Shown one piece after another: positions 44,644 to 54,307 of a stretch of DNA of 64,000 bases. The position numbers and the translations under genes were made by a program. Below the pieces are notes generated by a model that worked only from the letters and a program-made list of their open reading frames with translations, was not told the origin of the DNA and ran no database searches. The stretch spans positions 21,590-85,589 of the forward strand of contig CANJPX010000007.1 in NCBI GenBank assembly GCA_947476185.1, in the 5' to 3' direction. How positions within the stretch are numbered: the stretch's first letter is position 1; each line of letters opens with the position of its first letter. Origin of the DNA: Bacteroidota bacterium (GTDB taxonomy: Bacteria > Bacteroidota > Bacteroidia > 2-12-FULL-35-15).

Positions 44644-45660
44644 ATGTTGGATTTAAACGGAAAATCAATTTTAATTACCGGTGGTACAGGCTCACTTGGC
44701 AAGCATTTAACAAAAAATATTCTCTCCAAATTCCCGAATGTAAAACGACTGGTTATCTTTTCCAGAGATGAGCAAAAGCAATTTGAAATGGCGCAGGAGT
44801 ATTCTCATGCAAAATTTCCTGCAATACGTTATTTCATTGGAGATATCAGAGATTTTGACAGATTAAAAAAAGCATTTAACGAAATTGAATATGTGATACA
44901 TGCTGCAGCCATGAAACATGTTCCTATTGCTGAATACAACCCAATGGAATGTGTGAAAACAAATGTTTTAGGTGCTGAAAATGTGATCAATGCTGCGTTA
45001 GAAATGGGCGTTAAGAATGTTGTAGCGCTTTCAACGGATAAGGCTGCTGCCCCAATCAACCTGTATGGTGCAACAAAACTTTGTTCCGATAAATTATTTG
45101 TAGCAGCAAATAATATCAAAGGGAAAGCTGATATTAAATTTTCTGTTGTTCGTTACGGAAATGTAATGGGCTCAAACGGTTCTGTGATCCCATTTTTTAT
45201 GAAAAAGAAAAAAGAAGGAATATTGCCGATAACAGATCCCAATATGACACGTTTCAATATTTCATTGCAAGGAGGAGTTGATATGGTTTTACATGCCATG
45301 GAAACTGCATGGGGTGGTGAAATCTTCGTTCCTAAAATACCTTCTTATAAAATTGTTGATGTAGCAACTGCTATCGGACCGGAATGCAAACAAGACGTGA
45401 TTGGAATCCGTCCAGGCGAAAAGGTACATGAGGAAATGATCACTTCTTCCGATTCTTTTTCTACGTATGACCTTGGAAAATATTACGCAATACTACCACA
45501 GGTTCCTGTATTCAATGTAAAAGAGTATATAAAACATTTTAATGCATCGCTTGTACCACAAGGATTTCAATACAATTCGGGTGAAAACAAAGAATGGATC
45601 AATGTTGAAGACATTAGAAAATTAATTATTGAGCATGTTGATCCATCCTTCAGCATTTAA
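44644..45660 (+). CDS. pseB: UDP-N-acetylglucosamine 4,6-dehydratase (C5-inverting)
   Basis: First step of pseudaminic acid synthesis: UDP-GlcNAc to UDP-2-acetamido-2,6-dideoxy-beta-L-arabino-hexos-4-ulose. The 338-residue SDR has the NADP loop GGTGSLGKHL, IHAAAMKHVPIAEYNP and the catalytic STDKAAAPINLYGATK, with Asp-Lys in place of Thr as is typical for inverting PseB/FlaA1 enzymes. It is followed by pseC after 62 bases; the rest of the pathway lies in order downstream. Confidence 0.93.
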   Translation: MLDLNGKSILITGGTGSLGKHLTKNILSKFPNVKRLVIFSRDEQKQFEMAQEYSHAKFPAIRYFIGDIRDFDRLKKAFNEIEYVIHAAAMKHVPIAEYNPMECVKTNVLGAENVINAALEMGVKNVVALSTDKAAAPINLYGATKLCSDKLFVAANNIKGKADIKFSVVRYGNVMGSNGSVIPFFMKKKKEGILPITDPNMTRFNISLQGGVDMVLHAMETAWGGEIFVPKIPSYKIVDVATAIGPECKQDVIGIRPGEKVHEEMITSSDSFSTYDLGKYYAILPQVPVFNVKEYIKHFNASLVPQGFQYNSGENKEWINVEDIRKLIIEHVDPSFSI

Positions 45661-45722
45661 TTCTCTGTTCAATTTAAGAATTCAAAATTTAATTTTTTAA
45701 CATACCTGTAAACTTTAAAACA

Positions 45723-46892
45723 TTGAACTCAAAAGCAATTCCATACGGTCGTCAAACAATTACTGAAGGTGACATTGAAGCTGTTGTTTCTATTCTTAGA
45801 TCCGATTTTTTAACGCAAGGGCCAAGCATAGCCGCTTTTGAAGAAAAATTTGCCAATTACATTGGTTCAAAATATGCTGTTGCATTAGCTAACGGTACTG
45901 CCGCTTTGCATTTATGTGCGATGGCATTAAATGTTAATGAAAAGTCACGGGTAATAACTACCTCCATTACTTTTGCTGCTTCTGCAAATTGTGTTCGCTA
46001 TTGCGGTGGCGAAGTTTTTTTTGCAGACATCGATCCGGAAACATTTTTATTGGATATAAATAAAGTACGTGCCTTGCTTGAGAAACATCCGAAAGGATAT
46101 TTCCAAGGAATCTTACCTGTTGATTTTGCAGGCAATACCGTTAACCTGGAAGCATTCAGAAAATTAGCAGATGAATTCGGTTGCTGGATCATCGAAGATG
46201 CTTGTCACGCTCCAGGAGGATATTTCATTGACAGCAATAATAAAAAACAAAAATGTGGTAACGGAAATTTTGCAGACCTGGCTATTTTTTCATTTCATCC
46301 TGTAAAACATATCGCTACAGGTGAAGGAGGAATGATTACCACCAACAATAAAGCGCTCTACGAAAAATTGTTATTGTTGCGAACACATGGGATAACGAAA
46401 GATCCTGGTAAATATAAAAACAGTACGGATGAAGTTGCGCAAGGTGGTTGGTATTATGAAATGCAAGAACTCGGATACAATTACAGATTAACGGATATCC
46501 AGGCAGCACTAGGTATTTCACAGCTAGAAAGAGCTGACGAAAATCTTGAAAGAAGGAGAACAATTGCAAGAAAATACGATGCAGCATTCAAGAATTCGGA
46601 TATTATAAAACCGATTTCATTTGAAGGAAATGCCTATCATTTATACGTAATTCAGATAAAAAGCCGACTTGCACTTTATGATCATTTAAGGGCGAATAAT
46701 ATTTTCCCCCAAGTTCATTATGTGCCCGCACATTTGATGCCTTATTACAAACAATTCGGACATAAAAAGGGAGACCTACCAAATGCGGAAGCATATTATG
46801 AAAAATGTTTGAGTATCCCAATGTATCACTCATTGACTGATGAAGATCAAGAATATGTTATTTCCACGATCCTAAATTTTATTAAAAAATAG
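45723..46892 (+). CDS. pseC: UDP-4-amino-4,6-dideoxy-N-acetyl-beta-L-altrosamine transaminase
   Basis: Second step of the pathway, a PLP aminotransferase of the DegT/DnrJ/EryC1 family. The 389-residue protein begins IPYGRQTITEGDIEAV, as PseC enzymes do, and carries the PLP lysine in FSFHPVKHIATGEGGM near residue 190 and the YNYRLTDIQAALG segment. The start is TTG at 45723; no ATG lies upstream in frame. The stop overlaps the pseF start by one base. Confidence 0.93.
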   Translation: MNSKAIPYGRQTITEGDIEAVVSILRSDFLTQGPSIAAFEEKFANYIGSKYAVALANGTAALHLCAMALNVNEKSRVITTSITFAASANCVRYCGGEVFFADIDPETFLLDINKVRALLEKHPKGYFQGILPVDFAGNTVNLEAFRKLADEFGCWIIEDACHAPGGYFIDSNNKKQKCGNGNFADLAIFSFHPVKHIATGEGGMITTNNKALYEKLLLLRTHGITKDPGKYKNSTDEVAQGGWYYEMQELGYNYRLTDIQAALGISQLERADENLERRRTIARKYDAAFKNSDIIKPISFEGNAYHLYVIQIKSRLALYDHLRANNIFPQVHYVPAHLMPYYKQFGHKKGDLPNAEAYYEKCLSIPMYHSLTDEDQEYVISTILNFIKK

Positions 46893-47635
46893 TGTCAACA
46901 ACACTTCCACATATTGGCATCATTACGCAAGCTCGTATGACAAGCACTCGCTTGCCTGCTAAAATATTTAAGGAATTGAATCATAAGCCACTTTTACAAT
47001 ACCATATTGAACGATTGCAAAAAACAGGTTTTGATATTGCAATTGCCACCACAGTAAATTCAACGGATAATTGTGTTGTTGAGTTTGCAGAAATTCACAA
47101 AATAAGATCTCATCGCGGAAGCGAAAATAATGTTTTGAGCCGATTTCATGAAACAGCAAAAAAATTCAATTTCGATATTATCATCCGCGTTACTTCTGAT
47201 TGTCCACTAATCGATCCGCATTTAATAAGAAACAGTGTCGAAAAATATTTAAAATTAAACAATCAGAATTTATATATGGGCAATGGAATTGAAAGAACAT
47301 TTGCCAGAGGTTTTGATTTTGAGATCTTTTCATTTAAACTATTAGATGAGGCTTTTAAGAATGCTACGTTGGAATCCGACTTAGAACATGTTACGCCTTA
47401 TATCTGGAACAATCGCTCAGGAGAAGTTGAATTATATCACGTTAAACAAGATCAAAAAAATAACGGATTAAGAATAACTGTTGATACTGCCGATGATTTT
47501 GAATTGATAAAAACATTGATTGAAAAATACAAAGCCGAGACACTTCCCTATAATGAAATCGAAGCAATTTTAAATGCTCACCCAGAATTAGTTGCTATCA
47601 ACGCGCACATTGAACAAAAAAAATATAAATATTGA
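46892..47635 (+). CDS. pseF: CMP-pseudaminic acid synthetase (cytidylyltransferase, SpsF-like)
   Basis: Activates pseudaminic acid with CTP. The 247-residue protein has the nucleotide loop ITQARMTSTRLPAKIFKELNHKPLL, then IIRVTSDCPLIDP with the metal-binding Asp, and DLEHVTPYIW, as in acylneuraminate cytidylyltransferase-like and SpsF proteins. The start is GTG and overlaps the pseC stop by one base. SpsF-type proteins are also used for other sugars, but the neighbours make the Pse role clear. Confidence 0.88.
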   Translation: MSTTLPHIGIITQARMTSTRLPAKIFKELNHKPLLQYHIERLQKTGFDIAIATTVNSTDNCVVEFAEIHKIRSHRGSENNVLSRFHETAKKFNFDIIIRVTSDCPLIDPHLIRNSVEKYLKLNNQNLYMGNGIERTFARGFDFEIFSFKLLDEAFKNATLESDLEHVTPYIWNNRSGEVELYHVKQDQKNNGLRITVDTADDFELIKTLIEKYKAETLPYNEIEAILNAHPELVAINAHIEQKKYKY

Positions 47636-49131
47636 AAACGAATATCATCATACGGGCTGATGGTGGAACCTCAATAGGAATGGGGCATGTGATTCGTTGT
47701 TTAGCATTAGCTGATATGCTAAAAGATGATTTTAATGTTATTTTCGCAATCCAAGATCCAACAGATAGTGTAATTAGAACGATACATTCTGTTACTGAAA
47801 CGATCATTCATTTGCCAAAAACAGATGACTATAATTCAGACGCATTGCATTTTTCACAATTTTTAGAACCCTGCGATATTGTTATTTTAGATGGTTATCA
47901 TTTTAATACGGACTATCAAAAAGCAATTAAAAAACAAGGATCAAAATTGGTTGTCATTGACGACTTGCACAGTTGGCATCACCTTGCAGACGTAATAATC
48001 AATCATGCTGCAGGTATAGATAAAACTGTTTATTCAATGGAAGGATACAGTAAATTATTTCTAGGACTCGACTATATTCTGCTTCGGAAAGCATTTCTTA
48101 AGTCCTCAACTGAAACAAAAATAATAAAGACTGTAAAAAAGGTTTTTATCAGTATGGGTGCGGCAGACATAAATAATATCACTCAAAAATATACAGAAGC
48201 TTTAATTCAAACAGAAGGAATTGAAGAGATCCATTTGATGCTCGGCTCAATCAATCCTAATTTAAAAAGTATTGATAAATTGATCGAACAAAATTCGCAT
48301 GTTAAGATCATCAAACATTTCGAAATATCTGCAGACGAGTTAGCTTCCCTCTTAACAGTTTGCGATGTTTCCATTTGTCCGGCAAGCAGCATTTCATTGG
48401 AATCCTGTGCAATTGGAATTGGCGTAATTTCAGGCTTCACAGCCGAAAATCAATTGGGGATTTTGACAGGTATGGAAAAGCACAATACTTTGATTAATTT
48501 TGGGGATATGAATGCTATTACAATTCCTGAGATCAAAACAAAATTAATAGACATTATAGATCATCCGGAAAAGCTGAATAGGTTAATACAAAATCAGAAA
48601 AAAATGATCGATGGAAATTCTCCCAAAAGGCTTAAAGAGATATTCAAGAATTTAATTACCGAAAAAATACATTTTAGATTCGCAAAAGAATCAGATGCTG
48701 ACCTTTATTTCAATTGGACAAATGATGAGTTAGTCAGAAGCAATTCTTATAACCAAAACAAAGTTGAATATGAGAATCACATTAAGTGGTTTTTAAAAAA
48801 TATTAAATCAAAAGATTACAATTTTTACTTATTTTTTAATGAAGATAATTTGCCTATCGGGCAAGTTCGAATTGCAAACAATGAAAAAGAGATTTTAATT
48901 GGTATTTCAATTGATGAATCCTTTAGAGGTAAATCACTTGGTTCAGAAATGATAATAAAATCTACTAATGATTATTTGAGCCGACATGATTCAGATACAA
49001 TTACAGCATACATAAAAGCAGAAAACAAGGCATCACTGGCAATATTTAAAAAAGCCGGATTTTCAAATGAAGAAATAACAATTGAACAAGGAATTAAAAG
49101 CTACAAATTATTTAAAAATAAAGTTTCGTGA
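47632..49131 (+). CDS. pseG: fused PseG UDP-sugar hydrolase and PseH N-acetyltransferase
   Basis: Two pathway steps in one 499-residue protein. Residues 1 to about 335 are PseG, the GT-B-like hydrolase releasing UDP, with IIIRADGGTSIGMGHVIRCLALAD and the CPASSISLESCAIGIGVI segment. Residues about 345-499 are a GNAT domain like PseH (HFRFAKESDADLYFNW, then KAENKASLAIFKKAGF), which acetylates the 4-amino group. The start is TTG, overlapping the pseF stop (TTGA), so translation is probably coupled. The fusion explains the lack of a separate pseH. Confidence 0.92.
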   Translation: MKTNIIIRADGGTSIGMGHVIRCLALADMLKDDFNVIFAIQDPTDSVIRTIHSVTETIIHLPKTDDYNSDALHFSQFLEPCDIVILDGYHFNTDYQKAIKKQGSKLVVIDDLHSWHHLADVIINHAAGIDKTVYSMEGYSKLFLGLDYILLRKAFLKSSTETKIIKTVKKVFISMGAADINNITQKYTEALIQTEGIEEIHLMLGSINPNLKSIDKLIEQNSHVKIIKHFEISADELASLLTVCDVSICPASSISLESCAIGIGVISGFTAENQLGILTGMEKHNTLINFGDMNAITIPEIKTKLIDIIDHPEKLNRLIQNQKKMIDGNSPKRLKEIFKNLITEKIHFRFAKESDADLYFNWTNDELVRSNSYNQNKVEYENHIKWFLKNIKSKDYNFYLFFNEDNLPIGQVRIANNEKEILIGISIDESFRGKSLGSEMIIKSTNDYLSRHDSDTITAYIKAENKASLAIFKKAGFSNEEITIEQGIKSYKLFKNKVS

Positions 49132-50168
49132 ACGATATAAAAATTGGAAATTTTACAATAGGTCCTAACCACAAACCATTCATAATAGCAGAAATGAGTG
49201 GCAACCATAATCAATCTTTGGAAAGAGCATTTGAACTTGTTGATGCGGCAGCAGAAGCCGGTGCACATGCTTTAAAACTGCAAACGTATACTGCCGATAC
49301 CATCACAATGAAAGGAGCCTATACCATTAATGACAAAAATTCATTGTGGAATGGAAAGGAGTTACATGAACTATATAATCTTGCTCATACACCATGGGAC
49401 TGGCATAAAGCAATTTTCGATAGGGCAAAAGAAAAAGGCATGGAGGCTTTTAGTTCTCCGTTTGATGAAACCGCAGTTGATTTTTTAGAATCCTTAAATG
49501 TTCCGGCATACAAAATCGCATCATTCGAAAACACACACCATCCTTTACTTAAAAAGGTTGCTGCAACAGGTAAACCTGTCATCGTTTCAACAGGAGTAAC
49601 TAGCCGGAAAGATGTGGATGAAGCAGTTGCCGTTTTAAGAAAAGCGGGATGCAAAGATATTATTCTTTTGAAATGCACAAGTACATATCCGGCAACACCT
49701 GAAAACACTAATCTTGTTACCATTCCTGATTTCATCAACACGTATGATTGTATTGTAGGATTATCGGATCATACAATGGGTATTGGTACATCTGTTGCGG
49801 CGGTTGCATTGGGAGCTAGAGTTATTGAAAAACATTTTACACTTCGCAGAGCCGATGGCGGTGTTGACAGTGCATTTTCTTTAGAGCCCGAAGAATTAAA
49901 ATTATTGGTGCTGGAAACAGAACGAGCCTTTTTATCTTTAGGAAAAATCCAAACGGAGATTTTGCCGGCAGAAGAAAAAAGCTTACAATTCAAACGTTCT
50001 ATCTACGTTTCAAAAGATATAAGATCAGGCGAAATATTGAGTGCAGAAAATTTGAAGATCATTCGTCCTGCAAATGGTTTAGCTCCTAAACATTGGGATG
50101 AAGTAGCCGGCAAAAAAGCTAAAAAAGATATCAAAGCCGGAACACCTTTAAATTGGGATCATATTTGA
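49128..50168 (+). CDS. pseI: pseudaminic acid synthase
   Basis: Condenses 2,4-diacetamido-2,4,6-trideoxy-L-altrose with phosphoenolpyruvate. The 346-residue protein has the NeuB-type TIM barrel (FIIAEMSGNHNQSLERAFELV, then KLQTYTADT, and HFTLRRADGG) and a C-terminal SAF antifreeze-like domain from about residue 285 (RSIYVSKDIRSGEILSAENL). The start is GTG in a GTGA overlap with the previous stop. This completes the route from UDP-GlcNAc to CMP-Pse in this operon. Confidence 0.95.
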   Translation: MNDIKIGNFTIGPNHKPFIIAEMSGNHNQSLERAFELVDAAAEAGAHALKLQTYTADTITMKGAYTINDKNSLWNGKELHELYNLAHTPWDWHKAIFDRAKEKGMEAFSSPFDETAVDFLESLNVPAYKIASFENTHHPLLKKVAATGKPVIVSTGVTSRKDVDEAVAVLRKAGCKDIILLKCTSTYPATPENTNLVTIPDFINTYDCIVGLSDHTMGIGTSVAAVALGARVIEKHFTLRRADGGVDSAFSLEPEELKLLVLETERAFLSLGKIQTEILPAEEKSLQFKRSIYVSKDIRSGEILSAENLKIIRPANGLAPKHWDEVAGKKAKKDIKAGTPLNWDHI

Positions 50169-50241
50169 TTTTCAGGAAACCTTTTTAGGAAGAAATATTA
50201 TTAACTCCTAATTCTAAAATCCTGAATTCTAAAATTATCAA

Positions 50242-51723
50242 ATGGGAATAATTGAAAAACAAGCCACAAAAAACGCTATCTATTCCTATTTAGGAGCAGG
50301 CTTGGGTTTTATTACGGTAATGACCTTAGGGAATATTTTAACACTTTCCGAAAATGGTGTTTTACGAATCTTAGTTTCCTACGCGGCTCTGTTTTCTCAA
50401 TTTGCAAATCTTGGTTTCACCTCCGTTACCATCCGTTTTTTTCCTTACTTCAGAAATAAAGATACTGGTCATCATGGTTTTTTATTTTATGCATTGGTTG
50501 TCACGCTGATTGGATTTTTACTTTGCTATATTACTTTTTTATTTTTTCAGCCACAATTAATTGAAAGCAACCAATCAAAATCTCCGCTTTTTATTACCTA
50601 TCTTTTTTATTTAATGCCGCTCACCTTCTTCACGGTATTTTTTAACATTTTGGATAGTTACCTTAGAGCAAGTTATAATTCTGTTATTGGTTCTTTTACT
50701 AAAGAGTTCTTACAACGAATCTTAATTTTGATCCTGCTCCTTGCCTACTTTTTAAATTTTTTGGAATTTAATACCTTTATCCTTTTATACATCAGCTTCA
50801 CTTGTTTACCAACTTTAATGTTGGTCTATTATATTATCAAACAAAAAGAATGGCATATTAAACCAATCAGAGGATTTTTAAGCAAAGAGTTACGTAACGA
50901 AATGCTGAAGCTTAGTTTTTACTCTATCCTTGCCGGAGGTGCAGGTGCGATCATTGTGAATATTGATGCAATAATGGTGACACAGATACTTGGCGAAGAA
51001 AAAACAGGAATCTACGGGATTGCATTTTATTTCGGCACCATTATTTTAATACCTGCTAGATCGCTGTATCGAATCATGTCCAGTGTAGTCGCTGAAAATT
51101 TTAAAGAAAACAAGATCCAAGAAATTCATAAACTATACAAACAAAGTTGCAATAGCCAATTGGCTATCGGAATACTTTTATATATCGGCATTTGCGCAAA
51201 TATCGATAACATCATGCATTTGCTTCGACCAGAGTTTGCTTCCGGAAAAAATGTTATTTTAATTGTGGGTGCGGGATATCTAATTGAAATGGCTACAGGG
51301 ATCAATCAAGTGATTTTAGCAAACTCTAAATATTATCGTTACGATACTTTTTTTGTGATCTTTTTGGTGCTGATCACGATTGCTGCCAACTGGATTCTGA
51401 TACCAATATACGGAATCACAGGGTCTGCAATAGCTTCCGCCATTGCCGTTACCCTTGGAAATGCTTTACGTTATCTAATTCTTTACTATAAGTACAAAAT
51501 GCAACCTTATAATAATAATACGCTGAAATTAATTCTGATCGCTGTTGTTGCAATTTTACCAGGACTGCTTATCCCATATCTGTACAATCTCTATTTGGAT
51601 ATTGCAATAAGAAGTCTAATTGTGGGGGGAGTATTTATTTTGCTCCTTTTGAAAACAGAAGCCGCACCTGAAATAAATAATAAGATCAGAAAAAATCTAA
51701 AAAGAGTATCGGTTAACATTTAG
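50242..51723 (+). CDS. Wzx-type flippase (polysaccharide biosynthesis protein)
   Basis: A 493-residue protein with 12-14 membrane segments of the MOP/PST superfamily: an early YLGAGLGFITVMTLGNILTLSENG, later GGAGAIIVNIDAIMVTQILGEEKTGIYGIAFYF, and a C-terminal IYGITGSAIASAIAVTLGNALRYL. Members flip lipid-linked oligosaccharides across the inner membrane. Directly downstream of the pse genes (73-base gap), it is the likely exporter of the pseudaminate-bearing unit. Confidence 0.88.
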   Translation: MGIIEKQATKNAIYSYLGAGLGFITVMTLGNILTLSENGVLRILVSYAALFSQFANLGFTSVTIRFFPYFRNKDTGHHGFLFYALVVTLIGFLLCYITFLFFQPQLIESNQSKSPLFITYLFYLMPLTFFTVFFNILDSYLRASYNSVIGSFTKEFLQRILILILLLAYFLNFLEFNTFILLYISFTCLPTLMLVYYIIKQKEWHIKPIRGFLSKELRNEMLKLSFYSILAGGAGAIIVNIDAIMVTQILGEEKTGIYGIAFYFGTIILIPARSLYRIMSSVVAENFKENKIQEIHKLYKQSCNSQLAIGILLYIGICANIDNIMHLLRPEFASGKNVILIVGAGYLIEMATGINQVILANSKYYRYDTFFVIFLVLITIAANWILIPIYGITGSAIASAIAVTLGNALRYLILYYKYKMQPYNNNTLKLILIAVVAILPGLLIPYLYNLYLDIAIRSLIVGGVFILLLLKTEAAPEINNKIRKNLKRVSVNI

Positions 51724-51772
51724 AAGAATATCCAAATAGAAACCTTCGGATACGCTTCTCGATATTAATAAT

Positions 51773-54307
51773 TTAATCCTCTCTTCTTTTCCAAGCCAGA
51801 AACAGTGATGTTCCAACAAATCCAAACAACACTACACAACTTGCTAATGAAATTTTTTCACCGGTATAATATTTCGTTGGCTCGAATTTAAATTCGATGT
51901 TATGTTTTCCAGCAGGGACGCGCATTGCACGCAACACCCAATTGGCACTAAAATAAGGTTTCAACTGTCCGTCAACATAAACATTCCAATCTTTAAAATA
52001 GATCTCCGAAAAAACAGCTAATTGCTCGGTGCTTGCATTTGATTCATATTTAAGATCATTTGCTCTATATTCGGTAAGTTTAATTGTAGCAGAAGGATCT
52101 GCTTTGGGAGTAAATCCATCCAATTGAGATTGATACCTTTCATCCACAACAATTGTTTTTGCAGGATTTATTTCGCCAACAGTTTTTAATTCCTCATCAG
52201 CATTTTTAGCCATTTTCAAATCACTCACAAACCATGCATTTCCTAATGCATATCTATTTTGGATGGGAGGCGCTTCTGTATTATAGATGAGATATTTCAT
52301 GTTCAACATATTCAAAACACCTTGTTGAGAAAATGTTGCGCGAATAGCAGAATCCGAAGGACTCTTACTCAATGTTCCAAGTATATTCTGCATTTCATTT
52401 CCAATATGTGCATCAATCAACTCCTGGTATCGTCTTAATTTAGCTGCATGATATCCACCGATCGATTTATGATAATAGGAAGCCCTTGCACTGTTGAACG
52501 GACCATTTGACTGATCTGTGATATCCAACACTCTGTAATTTGGATCTGTATCCTCCAAAACAGCTTTATCCGCTGCCGTCATCGGAAATGGATTTTCTGC
52601 TTCTTTTTTATTGGTAAAATTTTTATCGTTCAAATATGTTTTATCAACTAAGGCCAGATCAAATAATATCAACACCCCAAGTATAGGGATCAGTACTGTT
52701 GAATTCAATTTTGATTTCACATACAGCCATATTAAGACTGCAGCAACAGAAATAAATAAGAAGCTGCGAATAGCATCAGATTTAAAAAGTGCAACACGGG
52801 CGATCTCAACATTGTCGATAAATTTCTGGGCAATGTCTGCCCCATTACTTTTCGCGATCTGGTCAAAATATTCAGCATCTTTTACCCAGGAGAAGTTTGA
52901 TAAAACAGTTGGAAATAAATAAAAAAGAAGTGACAATCCTCCGGTCATAGCAAACGATGCAATGAATGCGTTTTGAAAACTGATCTCTTTTCCTCCGAAT
53001 TTCAATTTAATTTTCTGCTTGAAAATATCAGGTGTTTTAATTATTTTATCTACAGCCAATATGGCAAGTAATGGAATTGCAAGTTCTGCAATTACCAAGA
53101 TCATTGTTACCGCTCTGAACTTGTTATAGCCCGGAAAATAATCTAAAAACAAACTGGTTAACCACATCATATTATGTCCCCATGCCAACATGATGGAAAG
53201 AATAGTCGCTGTTAATAAGGCCCATTTCAACCTTCCTTGCACGATGAACAAACCCAAAACAAATAAAAACACTACGATTGCGCCCGAATAGGGAGCCTCG
53301 GTAAATGGCTGATCACCCCAATATTGACGAAAGTTTGAAATATTTTCTCTCATTTGCGGATCAACATCTTTTAAAGCATTCTTATTTTCACCAATTGCTA
53401 AACTGGAAGAGCGACCTTTAAATCCGGGGATCATAAGTGTCATTGTTTCTGCTTTTCCTAAACTCCATTGAGTAGCATAATCCTTATCCAATCCCGATGT
53501 TTGATTTGTTGCTCCTTTTGAAGATGTTAATTCTGATGGACCACGAATTGTTGATTTGGAATAATCATAAGTGCTCCAAAGATTAGTCACATTGCAACCT
53601 ACCGCTAATATTCCGGCAACTGCAAATACCGCAAAACCTTTCAAAATTTCTTTATACTCTTTCTGTTTAAATCGGGCAAACCACTCGAAAGCAACGTAGA
53701 TAAATAGGAACAAGACCAGGTAATATCCGATCTGAGGATGATTACAAACTAATTCCAAGGCAAAAAACAAGGCCGTTAATGCTCCTCCTAATAAATATCG
53801 GCCTCTGCAAACTAATATCGCTCCGGCAAATACCGGTGCCATATAGGCAATCGCTAATGCCTGTGTATTATGACCGGCATCAATAATGAGAAAAAAGAAG
53901 GCAGAGAAACCAAAACCGATTGCACCAACAATACTTAACCATTTGTCAACTTTTAACACAAGCAATAAAATAAAAAATCCCATCATATATGAAAACACCA
54001 TATTAGCAGGTGTTTGAAAGCCTAAGAAAAATGCGTTACGCAAAGGAGTTATTAGGTTGGAAGGATAGGAAACTGCTATCTGATAGGCAGGCATCCCACC
54101 AAACATAGAGTTTGTCCATAAAGGTTCATCGCCATATTTTTTTCTATGATCAATAATTTCTTTTGACATTCCTTTATTCTGGATCATATCGCTTTGAACG
54201 ATCACTTTTCCTTTTGTCAAAGGAGTTAAATAACCAAAAGTGAGAACGATAAAAATTATAAAACCGGCCGCAATTGGCAAAAGTGATTTTAAAAGGGTGT
54301 TTTTCAT
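51773..54307 (-). CDS. YfhO-family polytopic membrane protein
   Basis: An 844-residue protein with about a dozen membrane segments in the first 580 residues, then an extracytoplasmic domain and a final membrane helix (SLASCVVLFGFVGTSLFLAW). Segments such as GGMPAYQIAVSYPSN, GHNTQALAIAYMAP and the PAGKHNIEFKFEP end are typical of YfhO proteins, which in Firmicutes add sugars to lipoteichoic acid. The substrate in Bacteroidota is unknown. It converges with the flippase gene; a -7-like TATATTTGT on the minus strand lies at 54398-54406. Confidence 0.85.
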   Translation of the reverse strand: MKNTLLKSLLPIAAGFIIFIVLTFGYLTPLTKGKVIVQSDMIQNKGMSKEIIDHRKKYGDEPLWTNSMFGGMPAYQIAVSYPSNLITPLRNAFFLGFQTPANMVFSYMMGFFILLLVLKVDKWLSIVGAIGFGFSAFFFLIIDAGHNTQALAIAYMAPVFAGAILVCRGRYLLGGALTALFFALELVCNHPQIGYYLVLFLFIYVAFEWFARFKQKEYKEILKGFAVFAVAGILAVGCNVTNLWSTYDYSKSTIRGPSELTSSKGATNQTSGLDKDYATQWSLGKAETMTLMIPGFKGRSSSLAIGENKNALKDVDPQMRENISNFRQYWGDQPFTEAPYSGAIVVFLFVLGLFIVQGRLKWALLTATILSIMLAWGHNMMWLTSLFLDYFPGYNKFRAVTMILVIAELAIPLLAILAVDKIIKTPDIFKQKIKLKFGGKEISFQNAFIASFAMTGGLSLLFYLFPTVLSNFSWVKDAEYFDQIAKSNGADIAQKFIDNVEIARVALFKSDAIRSFLFISVAAVLIWLYVKSKLNSTVLIPILGVLILFDLALVDKTYLNDKNFTNKKEAENPFPMTAADKAVLEDTDPNYRVLDITDQSNGPFNSARASYYHKSIGGYHAAKLRRYQELIDAHIGNEMQNILGTLSKSPSDSAIRATFSQQGVLNMLNMKYLIYNTEAPPIQNRYALGNAWFVSDLKMAKNADEELKTVGEINPAKTIVVDERYQSQLDGFTPKADPSATIKLTEYRANDLKYESNASTEQLAVFSEIYFKDWNVYVDGQLKPYFSANWVLRAMRVPAGKHNIEFKFEPTKYYTGEKISLASCVVLFGFVGTSLFLAWKRRED

